Assembly (NCBI RefSeq): GCF_026625805.1
Contig: NZ_CP113064.1
Coordinates: 3,078,657 to 3,142,656 of the forward strand
DNA from: Brevundimonas sp. SL130
GTDB lineage: Bacteria; Pseudomonadota; Alphaproteobacteria; Caulobacterales; Caulobacteraceae
DNA length: 64,000 nucleotides
Direction: 5' to 3'
Part shown: positions 1-8,852 of the stretch, in pieces
How positions within the stretch are numbered: position 1 is the first letter of the stretch
Layout: the number at the start of each line of letters is the position of its first letter
Notes under the pieces: model-generated
Told to the model about the DNA's origin: nothing
The model's input: the letters and a program-made list of their open reading frames with translations, nothing else
The model's database searches: none
Translations under genes and position numbers: made by a program

Positions 1-266
1 AAGGCCTTGGCCGCCACGCGGCCGACACGGCCGATGTCGCTCATTCCCGCGATGCCGGTGACGATGGTCAGGAAGATGACCGGGGCGATGATCATCTTCA
101 CCAGTTTGATGAAGGCGTCGCCCAGGGGCTTCAGGCCTTCGCCGAAGCTAGGCCAGAAATGCCCGATGACGGCGCCCGCGACGATGGCCGTCAGCACTTG
201 GAAATAGAGATGCCGATAGAAGGGTCGGCGAACGGCCGGCTCAGCGGCTGAAGGAAGCGCGATCAC
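1..266 (-). CDS. dctA: C4-dicarboxylate transporter DctA, N-terminal part (cut by window edge)
   Basis: The visible 88 residues match the start of the DAACS family (Na+/H+-coupled uptake of succinate, fumarate and malate at the inner membrane): a short soluble tail, [20 protein letters not shown] as first membrane helix, then [24 protein letters not shown], the typical second helix with the KMII-P-IF motif. The start is a GTG at 264-266 with an AGGAG ribosome site at 273-277; no better upstream start is seen. The gene is divergent from the dctBD sensor-regulator pair, the classic arrangement in which DctD with sigma-54 activates dctA. The rest of the gene lies left of the window. Confidence 0.9.
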   Translation of the reverse strand, partial: MIALPSAAEPAVRRPFYRHLYFQVLTAIVAGAVIGHFWPSFGEGLKPLGDAFIKLVKMIIAPVIFLTIVTGIAGMSDIGRVGRVAAKA

Positions 267-357
267 GGGAGACTCCTGTCACTGCGGGACCATCCCGCGG
301 TTTCCTCAACGGCCCCCGCTGCTGACGGCGAGGTTCCGGCGACAAATGTCTCGCATG

Positions 358-371
358 GCCTGAAGCCCTCC
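358..371 (-). promoter_or_regulatory. weak sigma-54-like -24/-12 candidate for dctA
   Basis: On the minus strand GG (371-370) is followed after exactly ten bases by GC (359-358), the invariant spacing of a sigma-54 promoter. The flanking bases (TTGGAG, CAGGCC) match the TGGCAC/TTGC consensus poorly. It is the only GG-N10-GC pair found between the activator sites and the start, and it lies about 90-120 bp from them, a suitable distance for an enhancer. Confidence 0.25.
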
Positions 372-449
372 AAGCTCATTCGAAGGACAGTCTAAACCTT
401 TGATTAGAAAGTGAAGTCTATCGATCCACCCGGACCAGCTTCACAAGAC

Positions 450-500
450 AGTGCGGTTCACCACACAAAAGGTTCGCGCATTTGTGCGAAATGTCGCACA
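450..500. promoter_or_regulatory. tandem DctD-type upstream activator sites
   Basis: Positions 483-500 read TGTGCG-N6-CGCACA, a perfect 6-6-6 inverted repeat. Positions 450-467 read AGTGCG-N6-CACACA, the same motif with two of twelve positions changed. Their centres are 33 bp apart, three helical turns. As I recall, rhizobial dctA upstream regions carry tandem DctD sites of the form TGTGCG-N6-CGCACA. The pair lies about 185-235 bp upstream of the dctA start and just before dctB, so it probably serves dctA and may also affect dctBD. Confidence 0.6.
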
Positions 501-508
501 GATAAGGA

Positions 509-2350
509 ATGAAGCTGTCCGCGATGCGCACCATTATCGAAAAAGCTTCGAGTTTTGTCCGACGCCCGTGGACGGTCTTAGTCGGCGGTTGGCTGGCGGC
601 GAGTCTGCTTCTGGGCGGCGTCGTGGGCGAGGCCGCACGCCGTGACGCGATCGACGAGTTGGAGCGACAGGCGTCCGCCGGCGCCGTCATGCATGCGGCG
701 GTATTGCGCAGCGAGTTGGAAAAGCAGCGCGCCATCCCCGCCATATTGGCGGAGGATCCGGATGTGGCGGGACTTCTCAGATCGCCTGACACGGGCGCCG
801 TGGATCGCGTCGATCGCAAGCTTGAGCGCCTGGCGATCCAGACGCGCGCAGCCGTCATCTATGTGCTGGACGCCAAAGGCTTGACCCTGGCGTCCAGCAA
901 CTGGCAGGCGCCCACCAGTTTCGTCGGCATACGCTACGACTTCCGACCCTATTTCACCAACGCCATGCGCGACGCAAAGGGCGAGTTCTATGCGCTCGGC
1001 ACGCGCAGCGGACGGCCCGGCCTGTATCTTTCTCGCCGTGTAGACGCGAGCGACGGAACACCCCTGGGCGTCGTGGTGCTGAAACTGGAATTCGACGCGC
1101 TGGAGTCCGAATGGCGCAGTTCTGGCGAACCCGCCTGGGTGGCCGATCCGGGCGGCGTGGTCCTGGTGACCAGCGTGCCGGAATGGCGTTTCCGCACCAC
1201 GGGGACGATGGACGAAACGCGGCGCCGTCTCAGCCAGATCGATCTGACCCTGCGCCCCGACGCGCTCGCCCCCCTGCCCTTCCAGACGCCGAACGGCGAT
1301 CGGCCCCGTCTCGTGCGCACAGCCGTAGGCGAAGGCCGTCCCCAAACCTGGATGCATTCCAAGACCGTGACGGCTACGCCAGGATGGACCCTGCATCTGC
1401 TGACGCCCGAGCGGGGCGTGGTCGGGACCGCCGTGGCGGGCGCGCGCGGGCTCGCCTTGCTGATCACCAGCCTGCTGGCTCTCGCCGCCGCCCTGCTGTT
1501 GCGGCGGCGTCATCAGGCCATCGCCCGCGCAAGGGCCGAAGAGGAAGGCCGGCTAGAGCTTGAACGCCGCATCCGCGAACGCACCCACGAGCTTCACGAG
1601 GCCAATCTGGCCCTGAATCGGCAAATCGATGAGCGGCGGCGCGCCGAGGCGGCGCGGGAGCTGCTGCGCGACGAACTGGTCCAGGCCAGCAAGCTGGCGG
1701 CCTTGGGCCAGATCGTCGCCAGCGTGGCCCATGAGATCAACCAGCCTGTCGCCGCCATCTGGACCCATGCGGACACCGCCGTTCTGTTGTTGGAGCGAGA
1801 TCAGCCCGACAAGGCGCGTGATGCGCTTCGCAAGATCGGCGACCTGACGCGCCGGATCGGCGCCATTACTCAGGACCTGCGTCTGTTCTCGCGCAAGGCC
1901 GCGCCCAGCATCGACGCAATTGAGCTGGAAGACGCGATCCAGGGCGGACTGCAACTGACCCGCGGAAGGCTGGAGGAAGGCGGGATAAGTCTGGAGCGGA
2001 TCGGCGGCGGCGAGGTTCGAATTCTCGCCGATCAATTCCGGCTGGAGCAGGTCATCGTCAACCTGATCAAAAATGCTGCGGAGGCCATGGAGGGCCAGGA
2101 CGACGCCCGGCTGATCCTGTCGATCGAACGCCAGGGGGAGCGGGTGCGCCTGATCTTCGCCGACAACGGCCCAGGCGTCGCGCCCGAGGTGGCCGGCCAA
2201 CTGTTCACCCCCTTCGTCACGACACGCGCCAATGGCCTGGGCCTGGGCCTGGTCATCTGCCGCGATATCATCGCCAGTTTCGGCGGCGAGCTGGACCTGA
2301 TCCCCAGCGCCCGGGGTGCAACCTTTATCGCCTCGCTCAAAGCCGCCTGA
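509..2350 (+). CDS. dctB: C4-dicarboxylate sensor histidine kinase DctB
   Basis: A 613-residue membrane sensor kinase expected to sense external C4-dicarboxylates and phosphorylate DctD. Order: first membrane helix about residues 20-40, a periplasmic double-PAS/Cache-type sensor region of about 260 residues, second helix about 310-332 followed by RRRHQ, a coiled-coil linker, then the HisKA box ASVAHEINQPVAAIW with the phospho-accepting His408, N box NLIKNAAEAM, G1 DNGPGVAP and G2 GLGLGLVI. All kinase motifs are intact. The ATG at 509 has AAGGA directly abutting it (504-508); a second ATG at 524 is possible. The stop overlaps the dctD start by one base (TGATG), so the two are translationally coupled. 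Confidence 0.92.
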   Translation: MKLSAMRTIIEKASSFVRRPWTVLVGGWLAASLLLGGVVGEAARRDAIDELERQASAGAVMHAAVLRSELEKQRAIPAILAEDPDVAGLLRSPDTGAVDRVDRKLERLAIQTRAAVIYVLDAKGLTLASSNWQAPTSFVGIRYDFRPYFTNAMRDAKGEFYALGTRSGRPGLYLSRRVDASDGTPLGVVVLKLEFDALESEWRSSGEPAWVADPGGVVLVTSVPEWRFRTTGTMDETRRRLSQIDLTLRPDALAPLPFQTPNGDRPRLVRTAVGEGRPQTWMHSKTVTATPGWTLHLLTPERGVVGTAVAGARGLALLITSLLALAAALLLRRRHQAIARARAEEEGRLELERRIRERTHELHEANLALNRQIDERRRAEAARELLRDELVQASKLAALGQIVASVAHEINQPVAAIWTHADTAVLLLERDQPDKARDALRKIGDLTRRIGAITQDLRLFSRKAAPSIDAIELEDAIQGGLQLTRGRLEEGGISLERIGGGEVRILADQFRLEQVIVNLIKNAAEAMEGQDDARLILSIERQGERVRLIFADNGPGVAPEVAGQLFTPFVTTRANGLGLGLVICRDIIASFGGELDLIPSARGATFIASLKAA

Positions 2351-3687
2351 TGCAACCCTTCCCCTCGCAAACTGTGGCTCTCGTCGAGGACGACACGGAC
2401 TTCCGGCAAGCGCTGGTGGAGCGCATGACCCTGGAGGGGCTGGAGGTGAAAGCCTTCGCCGCCGCCGAGACTGCGCTGAAGTCTTTGACCGCTGATTTTC
2501 CCGGCGTGGTGGTGACCGACCTTCGTATGCCCGGCATGGACGGGCGCCAGCTTCTAACCCGGCTTCAGGTCTTGGACCCGACCCTTCCGGTCATCATGAT
2601 CACGGGGCACGGCGATATCGCCGACGCGGTGGCCGCCATGCACGACGGCGCCTATGACTTTGTAGCCAAGCCGTTCCCCTTCGAACGTCTGCAGGACAGC
2701 CTGAACCGGGCCCTGGAGAAGCGCGGCCTGGTGCTTGAGAACCGGCGTCTGGCCGCCTTGGCCGCCGGCGATGGCGGGCATGAACTGCCGTTGGCCGGAT
2801 CGTCGCGCGCCATCACGGCGCTGCGGGCCACCATCGCCCAGATCGCCGACGCCCGCATGGATGTGCTGATCGAAGGCGAGACCGGCGTCGGCAAGGAGGC
2901 GGTGGCCCGCGCCCTGCACAACGGCGGCCGCAGACGACTGGCGCCCTTCGTCGCCGTCAACTGCGGCGCCCTGCCCGACGGCTTGATCGAGAGCGAGCTG
3001 TTCGGCCACGAGCTGGGCGCCTTCGCCGGGGCCATGCGCCGACGGGTCGGGCATGTGGAGCGGGCGCACAACGGTTCGCTGTTTCTCGATGAGGTCGAGA
3101 GCATGCCGCTGGGGGTTCAGGTCAAGATGCTGCGGGTGCTCGAGGAGCGTGAGGTCCACCCGATCGGCGCCAACGAACCGAGGGTGCTGGACCTGCGGAT
3201 CCTCGCCTCGGCCAAGATCGACCTAGGCGAGGCGGCGCGGCGCGGCGATTTCCGCGAAGACCTTTTCTACCGGCTGAATGTCGTGCGGCTGCGGGTGCCG
3301 CCGCTGCGGGAGCGTCGCGAGGATATTCCGCTGTTGTTCGCCCAGTTCCTGCGCCGCGCGGCCGACCGCCACGGCGTCGAACCGCCGAGCGTGACCGACG
3401 GCGTCCGCCGCCGTCTTCTGGAAGAAGACTGGCCCGGCAATATTCGCGAACTGGCCCATTTCGCGGAACGGGTCGTCCTGGGCCTGGAGGACCGATCCGG
3501 CGTCGAGGACTCTGGCCTCAGCCTGCCCGACCGGCTGCACCGGTTCGAGGGCGAGTTGCTGAGGAGCGCGCTTCAAGGCCATCGCGGCGATATCGTCGCG
3601 GTGCTGGAAGAAATGCAGATTCCGCGCAAGACCCTGTACGACAAGTTGCAGCGCCACGGGTTGAAGCCTGCCGACTTCCGCAACTGA
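2350..3687 (+). CDS. dctD: C4-dicarboxylate response regulator DctD (sigma-54 activator, GAFAGA variant)
   Basis: A 445-residue NtrC-class regulator: receiver domain with phospho-accepting Asp57 in VVTDLRMPGMDG, AAA+ domain with Walker A GETGVGKE and NGSLFLDEVESMP as Walker B, a conserved WPGNIREL, and a C-terminal Fis-type helix-turn-helix (KTLYDKLQRHGL). It should bind the palindromes near 450-500 and open a sigma-54 promoter at dctA. The loop that contacts sigma-54 reads GAFAGA (residues 223-228) instead of the usual GAFTGA, so the near-invariant threonine is an alanine. The rest of the protein is intact and full length. It is convergent with the next gene, 3 bp apart. Confidence 0.92.
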   Translation: MQPFPSQTVALVEDDTDFRQALVERMTLEGLEVKAFAAAETALKSLTADFPGVVVTDLRMPGMDGRQLLTRLQVLDPTLPVIMITGHGDIADAVAAMHDGAYDFVAKPFPFERLQDSLNRALEKRGLVLENRRLAALAAGDGGHELPLAGSSRAITALRATIAQIADARMDVLIEGETGVGKEAVARALHNGGRRRLAPFVAVNCGALPDGLIESELFGHELGAFAGAMRRRVGHVERAHNGSLFLDEVESMPLGVQVKMLRVLEEREVHPIGANEPRVLDLRILASAKIDLGEAARRGDFREDLFYRLNVVRLRVPPLRERREDIPLLFAQFLRRAADRHGVEPPSVTDGVRRRLLEEDWPGNIRELAHFAERVVLGLEDRSGVEDSGLSLPDRLHRFEGELLRSALQGHRGDIVAVLEEMQIPRKTLYDKLQRHGLKPADFRN

Positions 3688-3690
3688 TCG

Positions 3691-6210
3691 TCAGGCGGCG
3701 ACGCGGGCCTTCAGCAGTTCGACCGAACTCAAGGCCGCAACCACTCCATCGAGAAGGCCGGCCAGGGTGATCGGCTTGGACAGATGGCCGTCGGCGCCCG
3801 CCGCCCGTCCGGCCTCCACATGATCCGCCAAGGCGTTCGCCGTCAGCATGATGATCGGCGTGCGTCCCCGCCCGGCCTCAATTTCCAGCGCGCGAATGGC
3901 GGCGGTGGCGGTCAGGCCGTCCATCACCGGCATTTGCATATCCATCAAAACCAGATCGAACACACCCTGCCTGCACGCCTCAAGCGCCTGGGCGCCGTCC
4001 TCCACCACGACCAGTTCGGTCGGGAAGCCCGCCAGCATGATCTCGATGACTTTGCGGTTGGCGGGATGATCGTCGGCCAGAAGAATACGTCCTGGGAAGG
4101 CGACCTCGTTTGCGTTCGACGTTTCCGCCGGACTTGGCGCGACGGAGGCGGACGTCTCGGCCTGCGTTTCGGCCAAGGCAATCTCGAACCAGAAGGCCGC
4201 CCCATCGCCCGGCCGGCCGTCACAATCCAGAACGCCGCCCATCAGTTCGACCAGCTCTCTTGAGATGGCGAGCCCCAGCCCCGTCCCGCCGAACCGACGC
4301 GTGATAGAGCCGTCCGCCTGCTGAAACCGATTGAAGATGCGGGACTTCTGCTCATCGTCGAAACCGCAGCCGGTGTCGCTGATGGTGAACCGCACGCGAC
4401 CGTCGTCCGCGACCGCAGCCGTGACCGTGACGGATCCAGCCTCGGTAAATTTCAGCGCATTGGAGATCAGGTTCGACAGCACCTGCCGCAGACGGACCAC
4501 ATCCCCCTCTACCGCGCGTTCGACAAGAGGATCGACCTGGACGCGCAGTTCGACGCCCTTCTCATCGGCCTTCGGTCGATACAGGGCCGCAGCGCCGCGC
4601 ACCGTGTCGCCCAGATCGAAGATCGACCGTTCCAGTGCAATCTGTCCCGCCTCGATCTTGGCGGAGTCCAGAATGTCGGACAGCAGGCGCTCCAGCGTCA
4701 CGCCAGAGGACCGGATCACATCGACCATTTCCCGTTCACGGGGTTCCAGAGACGCGCGCGTCAGGGCGTCCGCCATGGCCACCACGCCGTTCAAGGGGGT
4801 GCGGATCTCGTGGCTCATATTGGCCAGGAACTCAGACTTGGACCGGTTGGCGTCTTCCGCACGTCGACGCGCGACGCGTAGATCCTTGGCCTGGCTCCAC
4901 ATCCACAGCAGGGCGGCGCCCGCAGACAGGACGAAGATGACGCAAAAGGCGAGCAATATCCCTTGCAGCCGCGTGTTGGCCCGCGCTGTCTCCAACTGCG
5001 CGCGCCGCTCCATCAACTGCTGTTGCATGTCGCCGGTGACCTGACGGATGCCGCCGCTGAACCGACGGGCGTCTGCAATACGTTCCTGGCGGGCGTGATC
5101 GCGAAGCTTGACGAAGGCCTCGGACGCCCGCCCCTCGGCGAACAGTATCTCGGCCTCCACATGGGTGATTTCCGACCGCCCTTCCTCTCGGAAGCGGTCG
5201 AGGGCGGCCCGGCGGCGGATTTGCTCCAGGTCCCGGCGCGCACCGGCGACCTGGCCCATCCTGGCGCGAGCTATGGCGCGGACCGGCAAGAGTTGCGCCG
5301 CCAGAAACGAAGCCACTTCCAAGCCTTCTCCATAGGGCTCCAAACACTTCAGCACATCCTGCGGCGCATCGGCGGCCTCGGCCGCCATGGCGCACAGCCG
5401 GGCGTCATACACCGCCAGGCTGGGAAGACCGGCGCGCAGGGTCAGCCGATGATGGGCCTGATAAAGGCGCTTCGCCTGCTCAGCATCGCCCAATTGGGCC
5501 GAAAGCCGCGAGAGATTGTAGATGGCGTCGAAGTCGGGTCGTGGATAGTCAGGATTGGCCAGGTCGATCTCGAACTGACCGAAGGCGGCCGTGGCCCCGT
5601 CGAGGTCGTTCAACTTCATCAGGCCCATGCCCGTCATTTCCCAAAGGCCGGCCCGGGCCACTTGTGCATACGGAGTCTTATCGGGAATGAGGGAGTCGGC
5701 GTCGGCCAGCAGCTTTAATCCCTCGCCGATCTGGTCGCGATCCATCAGGGCCAAGGCCCAGATTCGGATGGCGTGGACGCGGGCGAACCAGTCCGGCTCC
5801 ATCGCCGCAAGTCGACGCATTTCATCGGCGGCGGCGGTCTCGCCCTCGTCATAGCGCAGGGTCAGACCATTCAGTTGGGCGATCCGGACGTAGCGCTGGT
5901 CCCCCTGATGGCGGGCGGCGGCCGCCAGTCGGTCGTTCCACATCTCGGCCGTGTCGAACTCGCCCTGGTTCAGGAAAATCCAGGCCACATGATAGAGCCG
6001 CTGTAGGCCTTCGCGGTCGTTGCGCCTCATCGCGTCGTGCCCGAAGGCTTCCAGCGCCGCGAAATTGGTGGCGCCGGCCCGTCGCTCGACCGCCTGGGCC
6101 AGCTCAAGCGGCGAGCGCGCCCCGCTGTTCTGCTGGGCGGATGCGTCATCGACGACGGCATGGCCCCAAAGGAAGCAAACGAGGGTTACAAAAACGGGTA
6201 ATCTAAACAT
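3691..6210 (-). CDS. hybrid sensor histidine kinase with periplasmic helical-repeat sensor
   Basis: An 839-residue hybrid kinase. It begins with a signal-like segment (MFRLPVFVTLVCFLWGHAV), followed by about 390 residues of TPR-like helical repeats, presumably periplasmic, a membrane helix about 415-435, HisKA with SHEIRTPLNGV (His467), an HATPase domain (NALKFTEAG, DTGCGFDD, GTGLGLAI) and a C-terminal receiver with Asp757 in LMDMQMPVMDG. No output DNA-binding domain is present, so it should feed a phosphorelay or a separate regulator. The ATG at 6210 was chosen because GGAAG precedes it and the hydrophobic leader begins there; a longer frame to 6276 is open. The signal is unknown, and the link to the dct genes is only positional. 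Confidence 0.8.
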   Translation of the reverse strand: MFRLPVFVTLVCFLWGHAVVDDASAQQNSGARSPLELAQAVERRAGATNFAALEAFGHDAMRRNDREGLQRLYHVAWIFLNQGEFDTAEMWNDRLAAAARHQGDQRYVRIAQLNGLTLRYDEGETAAADEMRRLAAMEPDWFARVHAIRIWALALMDRDQIGEGLKLLADADSLIPDKTPYAQVARAGLWEMTGMGLMKLNDLDGATAAFGQFEIDLANPDYPRPDFDAIYNLSRLSAQLGDAEQAKRLYQAHHRLTLRAGLPSLAVYDARLCAMAAEAADAPQDVLKCLEPYGEGLEVASFLAAQLLPVRAIARARMGQVAGARRDLEQIRRRAALDRFREEGRSEITHVEAEILFAEGRASEAFVKLRDHARQERIADARRFSGGIRQVTGDMQQQLMERRAQLETARANTRLQGILLAFCVIFVLSAGAALLWMWSQAKDLRVARRRAEDANRSKSEFLANMSHEIRTPLNGVVAMADALTRASLEPREREMVDVIRSSGVTLERLLSDILDSAKIEAGQIALERSIFDLGDTVRGAAALYRPKADEKGVELRVQVDPLVERAVEGDVVRLRQVLSNLISNALKFTEAGSVTVTAAVADDGRVRFTISDTGCGFDDEQKSRIFNRFQQADGSITRRFGGTGLGLAISRELVELMGGVLDCDGRPGDGAAFWFEIALAETQAETSASVAPSPAETSNANEVAFPGRILLADDHPANRKVIEIMLAGFPTELVVVEDGAQALEACRQGVFDLVLMDMQMPVMDGLTATAAIRALEIEAGRGRTPIIMLTANALADHVEAGRAAGADGHLSKPITLAGLLDGVVAALSSVELLKARVAA

Positions 6211-6405
6211 GCGGCTTCCGATTTGAACGGATATTGGCCGGCATTTCGTTGAAAATGCTTTATCGGCCTCGCTCAAACGACGCCTCGTGCGGCGAAATCA
6301 GACTCCGCGTTGACCACTCCCGGGCTTTCGGCTATAGGCCCGCCCTCTTGAGATTTCCGCGCCGTGGACGTGTGCTCCGCGGCGTTTTCCGTTCGAAGGT
6401 TTGAA

Positions 6406-6675
6406 ATGGCTAACAACCCCGGCGCCCGCAAGGCGATCCGCAAGATCGAAGCGCGGACCGAAGTGAACAAGGCGCGTCGTTCGCGCGTCCGCACCTACCT
6501 GCGCAAGTTCCAGGAAGCCCTGGCCGGCGGCGACGCCGCTGTCGCCAAGACGGCTTTCGTGGAGGCCCAATCCGAGCTGATGCGCGCCGTCTCCAAAGGC
6601 GTCGTTCACAAGAACACCGGGTCGCGCAAAGTGTCGCGCCTGGCTGCCCAGCTGAAGAAGCTGTCGGCCGCCTGA
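6406..6675 (+). CDS. rpsT: 30S ribosomal protein S20
   Basis: The 89-residue product, [20 protein letters not shown] at its start and basic throughout, is a clear S20, a primary binder of 16S rRNA in the small subunit. The ATG at 6406 gives the family's usual N terminus, preceded by GAAGG; an open upstream extension to 6364 is not typical of S20. It lies directly upstream of dnaA, as in Caulobacter, and is followed by a strong terminator. Confidence 0.97.
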   Translation: MANNPGARKAIRKIEARTEVNKARRSRVRTYLRKFQEALAGGDAAVAKTAFVEAQSELMRAVSKGVVHKNTGSRKVSRLAAQLKKLSAA

Positions 6676-6743
6676 ATCCTTAAGGGATTTCCAGCATACG
6701 GAGCGGCTATCGTCGTTCCGTTATGACATTAGTCCGCGTTTTC

Positions 6744-6777
6744 AACGGCGAAGGAGCATGTGCTCCTTCGCCGTTTT
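6744..6777 (+). terminator. rho-independent terminator after rpsT
   Basis: A perfect 15-bp inverted repeat, AACGGCGAAGGAGCA at 6744-6758 with its complement at 6761-6775, ends in TTTT. It separates rpsT from dnaA transcription. Confidence 0.88.
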
Positions 6778-6813
6778 GCGTTTGGCCGTTAACTCTCTTT
6801 AGGGGCGAATACG

Positions 6814-6902
6814 GACTCCACACCGCCGAACTGGGGAATTTCCCAAGCAGGATTAGCGTTTGACGGAGTCAAACAATTTAACTGCGAATCGACCAACGAA
6901 TC
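6814..6902 (+). promoter_or_regulatory. cluster of four GANTC (CcrM) sites upstream of dnaA
   Basis: GACTC (6814-6818), GAGTC (6866-6870), GAATC (6886-6890) and GAATC (6898-6902) lie within 89 bp, where about 0.3-0.4 would be expected by chance. In Caulobacter CcrM methylates GANTC, and dnaA transcription is known to respond to methylation state. The second site lies in a TTTGAC-GGA-GTCAAA palindrome whose TTGACG could also be a -35 element. No DnaA box (TTATCCACA type) or AT-rich unwinding region was seen in 6676-7130, so this is probably the dnaA promoter region and not the origin. The remainder of this roughly 450-bp gap holds only the rpsT terminator. Confidence 0.6.
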
Positions 6903-7130
6903 AGCGTTGACCGGACCGGCGTGCGGCGTAAGTTTTGGCCTCTAACGCACTTCCATCCCAACACGGATGAAGACGGCGCGGGACGATAGTTTCGCGTTGG
7001 CGGGAGATGTCTGTCCAGGAGCTCGGCCCCGCCCGAAAAGCATCGCTTTTCGGCGCAGGAGAAGTCGTCCCTGAACCATCGCCCTGAAGCGCCGAAGGTC
7101 GGAACAGTTTTTGAATTGGGTGGCGGAATT

Positions 7131-8591
7131 ATGGTTGGGGGTGCGACGGCGGTAGTGAGTAGCGTGAACGGATCGAACATGACCGACCCGGATCGGATCT
7201 GGAACGAGGCTTCGGTACGCCTGCGGGCCGAAATCGGCGACGGCCCCTTCTCGTCCTATATCGCGCCTTCCGCCGTGCGGATGGATTCTGCGGGCCAGTT
7301 GATCCTGGTCACTCCGACCGCCTATGCCCGTGACTGGGTCCGCAAGAACGCCCTGCGCCGCATGAACGAACTGTGGCTGGGGCTGGACGGCCTCAACCGT
7401 CGCCTGGACGTCCGTTGCCGCGCCGAAGTGGGTTCGGCGCCCCCTGCCTCGGCCATCATCACCGGCAACGTCCTGGACGCCACGCCGCGCCTGGCGGCCC
7501 TGGCCCAACCCACGGTCGCCCCCATCGCTGACGGCGCCCGCGCCGTGCGTGCGGCCGGTCTGCAGGACCGCCTGACGTTCGACAGCTTCGTCGAGGGGCA
7601 AGGCAACGCCTTCGCCGTGGCCATCGCCAAACAGGTGGCCAGCTGGGCTGACGGCCATTTCAACCCGGTCTTCTTCTGCGGCCCCTACGGCTACGGCAAG
7701 ACCCACCTGCTGAACGCCATCGCCTGGGAGGCCCAGCGCCTGCGGCCCGAGGCCAAGGTGGTCTATCTGACCGCCGAACGCTTCCTGTCCACCTTCGTCA
7801 AGGCGATGCAGGACCGTTCGACCGCCGCCTTCAAGGAAAGTCTACGCTCGGCCGACATGCTGCTGCTGGACGACGTCCAGTTCGTCGGCGGCAAGACGAG
7901 CACCCAGGAAGAACTGCTCTCGACCCTGACCGCCCTGATCGAGGACGGCAAACGGATCGTCTTCTCGGCCGACCGCGCGCCCATGGCCCTGACCGAGGTC
8001 GAGCCGCGTCTGCGCAGCCACCTGGCCGCCGGCCTGACCTGCCCGGTCGAGGCGGGCGACCGCGAGCTGAAGATCGCCGTGGCCCAGAACCGTCTCAAGG
8101 CCCTGTCGGCCCTCGGCGTCGTCCAGGGCGAGGCCAATCCCGAGGTTCTGGCCCAACTGGTCGATCGCACGCCCGGCTCGATGCGTGAGCTGGAGGGCGC
8201 TGTGAACACCCTGGCCGCCGCCGCCGGTTCGCGCCTGTCGACCGTCTCGGTCGACGAGGCCTCGATCCTCCTGGGCGCGGCCCTGCGCGGCGGACCGGAG
8301 CGTCGCATCACGGTCGATGAAATCCAAAAGACGGTCGCCGACCACTTCAACCTGAAACAGGCCGACCTACTCAGCGAGCGCCGCACCCGTTCGGTGGCCC
8401 GCCCGCGCCAGATGGCCATGTATCTGTGCAAACAGCACACGACCCGCTCCTATCCCGACATCGGCCGTCGCTTCGGCGGTCGCGATCACACCACCGTCCT
8501 GCACGGCGTGCGCAAGATCGAGGAACTGATGGGCCAGGACGACCAGATCGCCCGCGACGTCGAGGCCCTGACGCGCAAGCTGCGGGGCTGA
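7131..8591 (+). CDS. dnaA: chromosomal replication initiator DnaA
   Basis: AAA+ initiator that binds DnaA boxes and opens the origin. Visible parts: N-terminal helical domain (IWNEASVRLRAEIG), Walker A GPYGYGKTH, Walker B LLLDDVQFV, sensor regions, and the C-terminal DnaA signature with SYPDIGRRFGGRDHTTVLH, which reads the box. At about 486 residues it is of normal length. The start is uncertain: the ATG at 7131 has a GGCGGA just upstream; an ATG at 7179 (MTDPDRIW) would also preserve domain I. A long leader with GANTC sites precedes it. Confidence 0.95.
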   Translation: MVGGATAVVSSVNGSNMTDPDRIWNEASVRLRAEIGDGPFSSYIAPSAVRMDSAGQLILVTPTAYARDWVRKNALRRMNELWLGLDGLNRRLDVRCRAEVGSAPPASAIITGNVLDATPRLAALAQPTVAPIADGARAVRAAGLQDRLTFDSFVEGQGNAFAVAIAKQVASWADGHFNPVFFCGPYGYGKTHLLNAIAWEAQRLRPEAKVVYLTAERFLSTFVKAMQDRSTAAFKESLRSADMLLLDDVQFVGGKTSTQEELLSTLTALIEDGKRIVFSADRAPMALTEVEPRLRSHLAAGLTCPVEAGDRELKIAVAQNRLKALSALGVVQGEANPEVLAQLVDRTPGSMRELEGAVNTLAAAAGSRLSTVSVDEASILLGAALRGGPERRITVDEIQKTVADHFNLKQADLLSERRTRSVARPRQMAMYLCKQHTTRSYPDIGRRFGGRDHTTVLHGVRKIEELMGQDDQIARDVEALTRKLRG

Positions 8592-8597
8592 GTGAAT

Positions 8598-8733
8598 CTC
8601 CCTCCCCTTCATGGGGAGGGATGATCGCGTAGCGATCCGGGTGGGGCCGAAAGGGCGCGAACCGTAGCGCTTACACATTTCCCCACCCCGGCTTCGCTTT
8701 GCTTCGCCGCCCCTCCCCATGAAGGGGAGGGAG
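8598..8733. repeat. long inverted repeat between dnaA and dnaN
   Basis: The arms at 8598-8620 and 8711-8733 are complementary over 23 bases (CTCCCTCCCCTTCATGGGGA and on), and each arm is itself a small hairpin around CATGG. Inside are a second nested pair (CCGGGTGGGG with CCCCACCCCGG) and a GATCGC-GTA-GCGATC hairpin. The whole could fold as a cruciform or RNA hairpin. It looks like a dispersed intergenic palindromic element, different from the GTCATCC family elsewhere in the window. Confidence 0.75.
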
Positions 8734-8852
8734 AAACAGAAATCTGTGAACGGCTTCGGTCGCCTTCCTTGCTCCTTGCGCCCAATCCGCTAGTGTCCAA
8801 GGCCCTCTATCGCGGCGCTCCAGCCTGAGTCGCTGCATCCGGGCGAGACGAC

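Noticed and set aside
6789..6802. CtrA-like site (TTAA...TTAG) upstream of dnaA
   Set aside because: The spacing is six bases, not seven, and the second half is imperfect; too weak to call.
6860..6874. FNR/FixK-like palindrome TTTGAC-GGA-GTCAAA
   Set aside because: FNR/FixK boxes need a four-base centre; here it is three. Kept only as a note under the GANTC cluster.
6676..7130. Possible replication origin next to dnaA
   Set aside because: No DnaA boxes or AT-rich unwinding region were found, and in Caulobacter the origin lies elsewhere.
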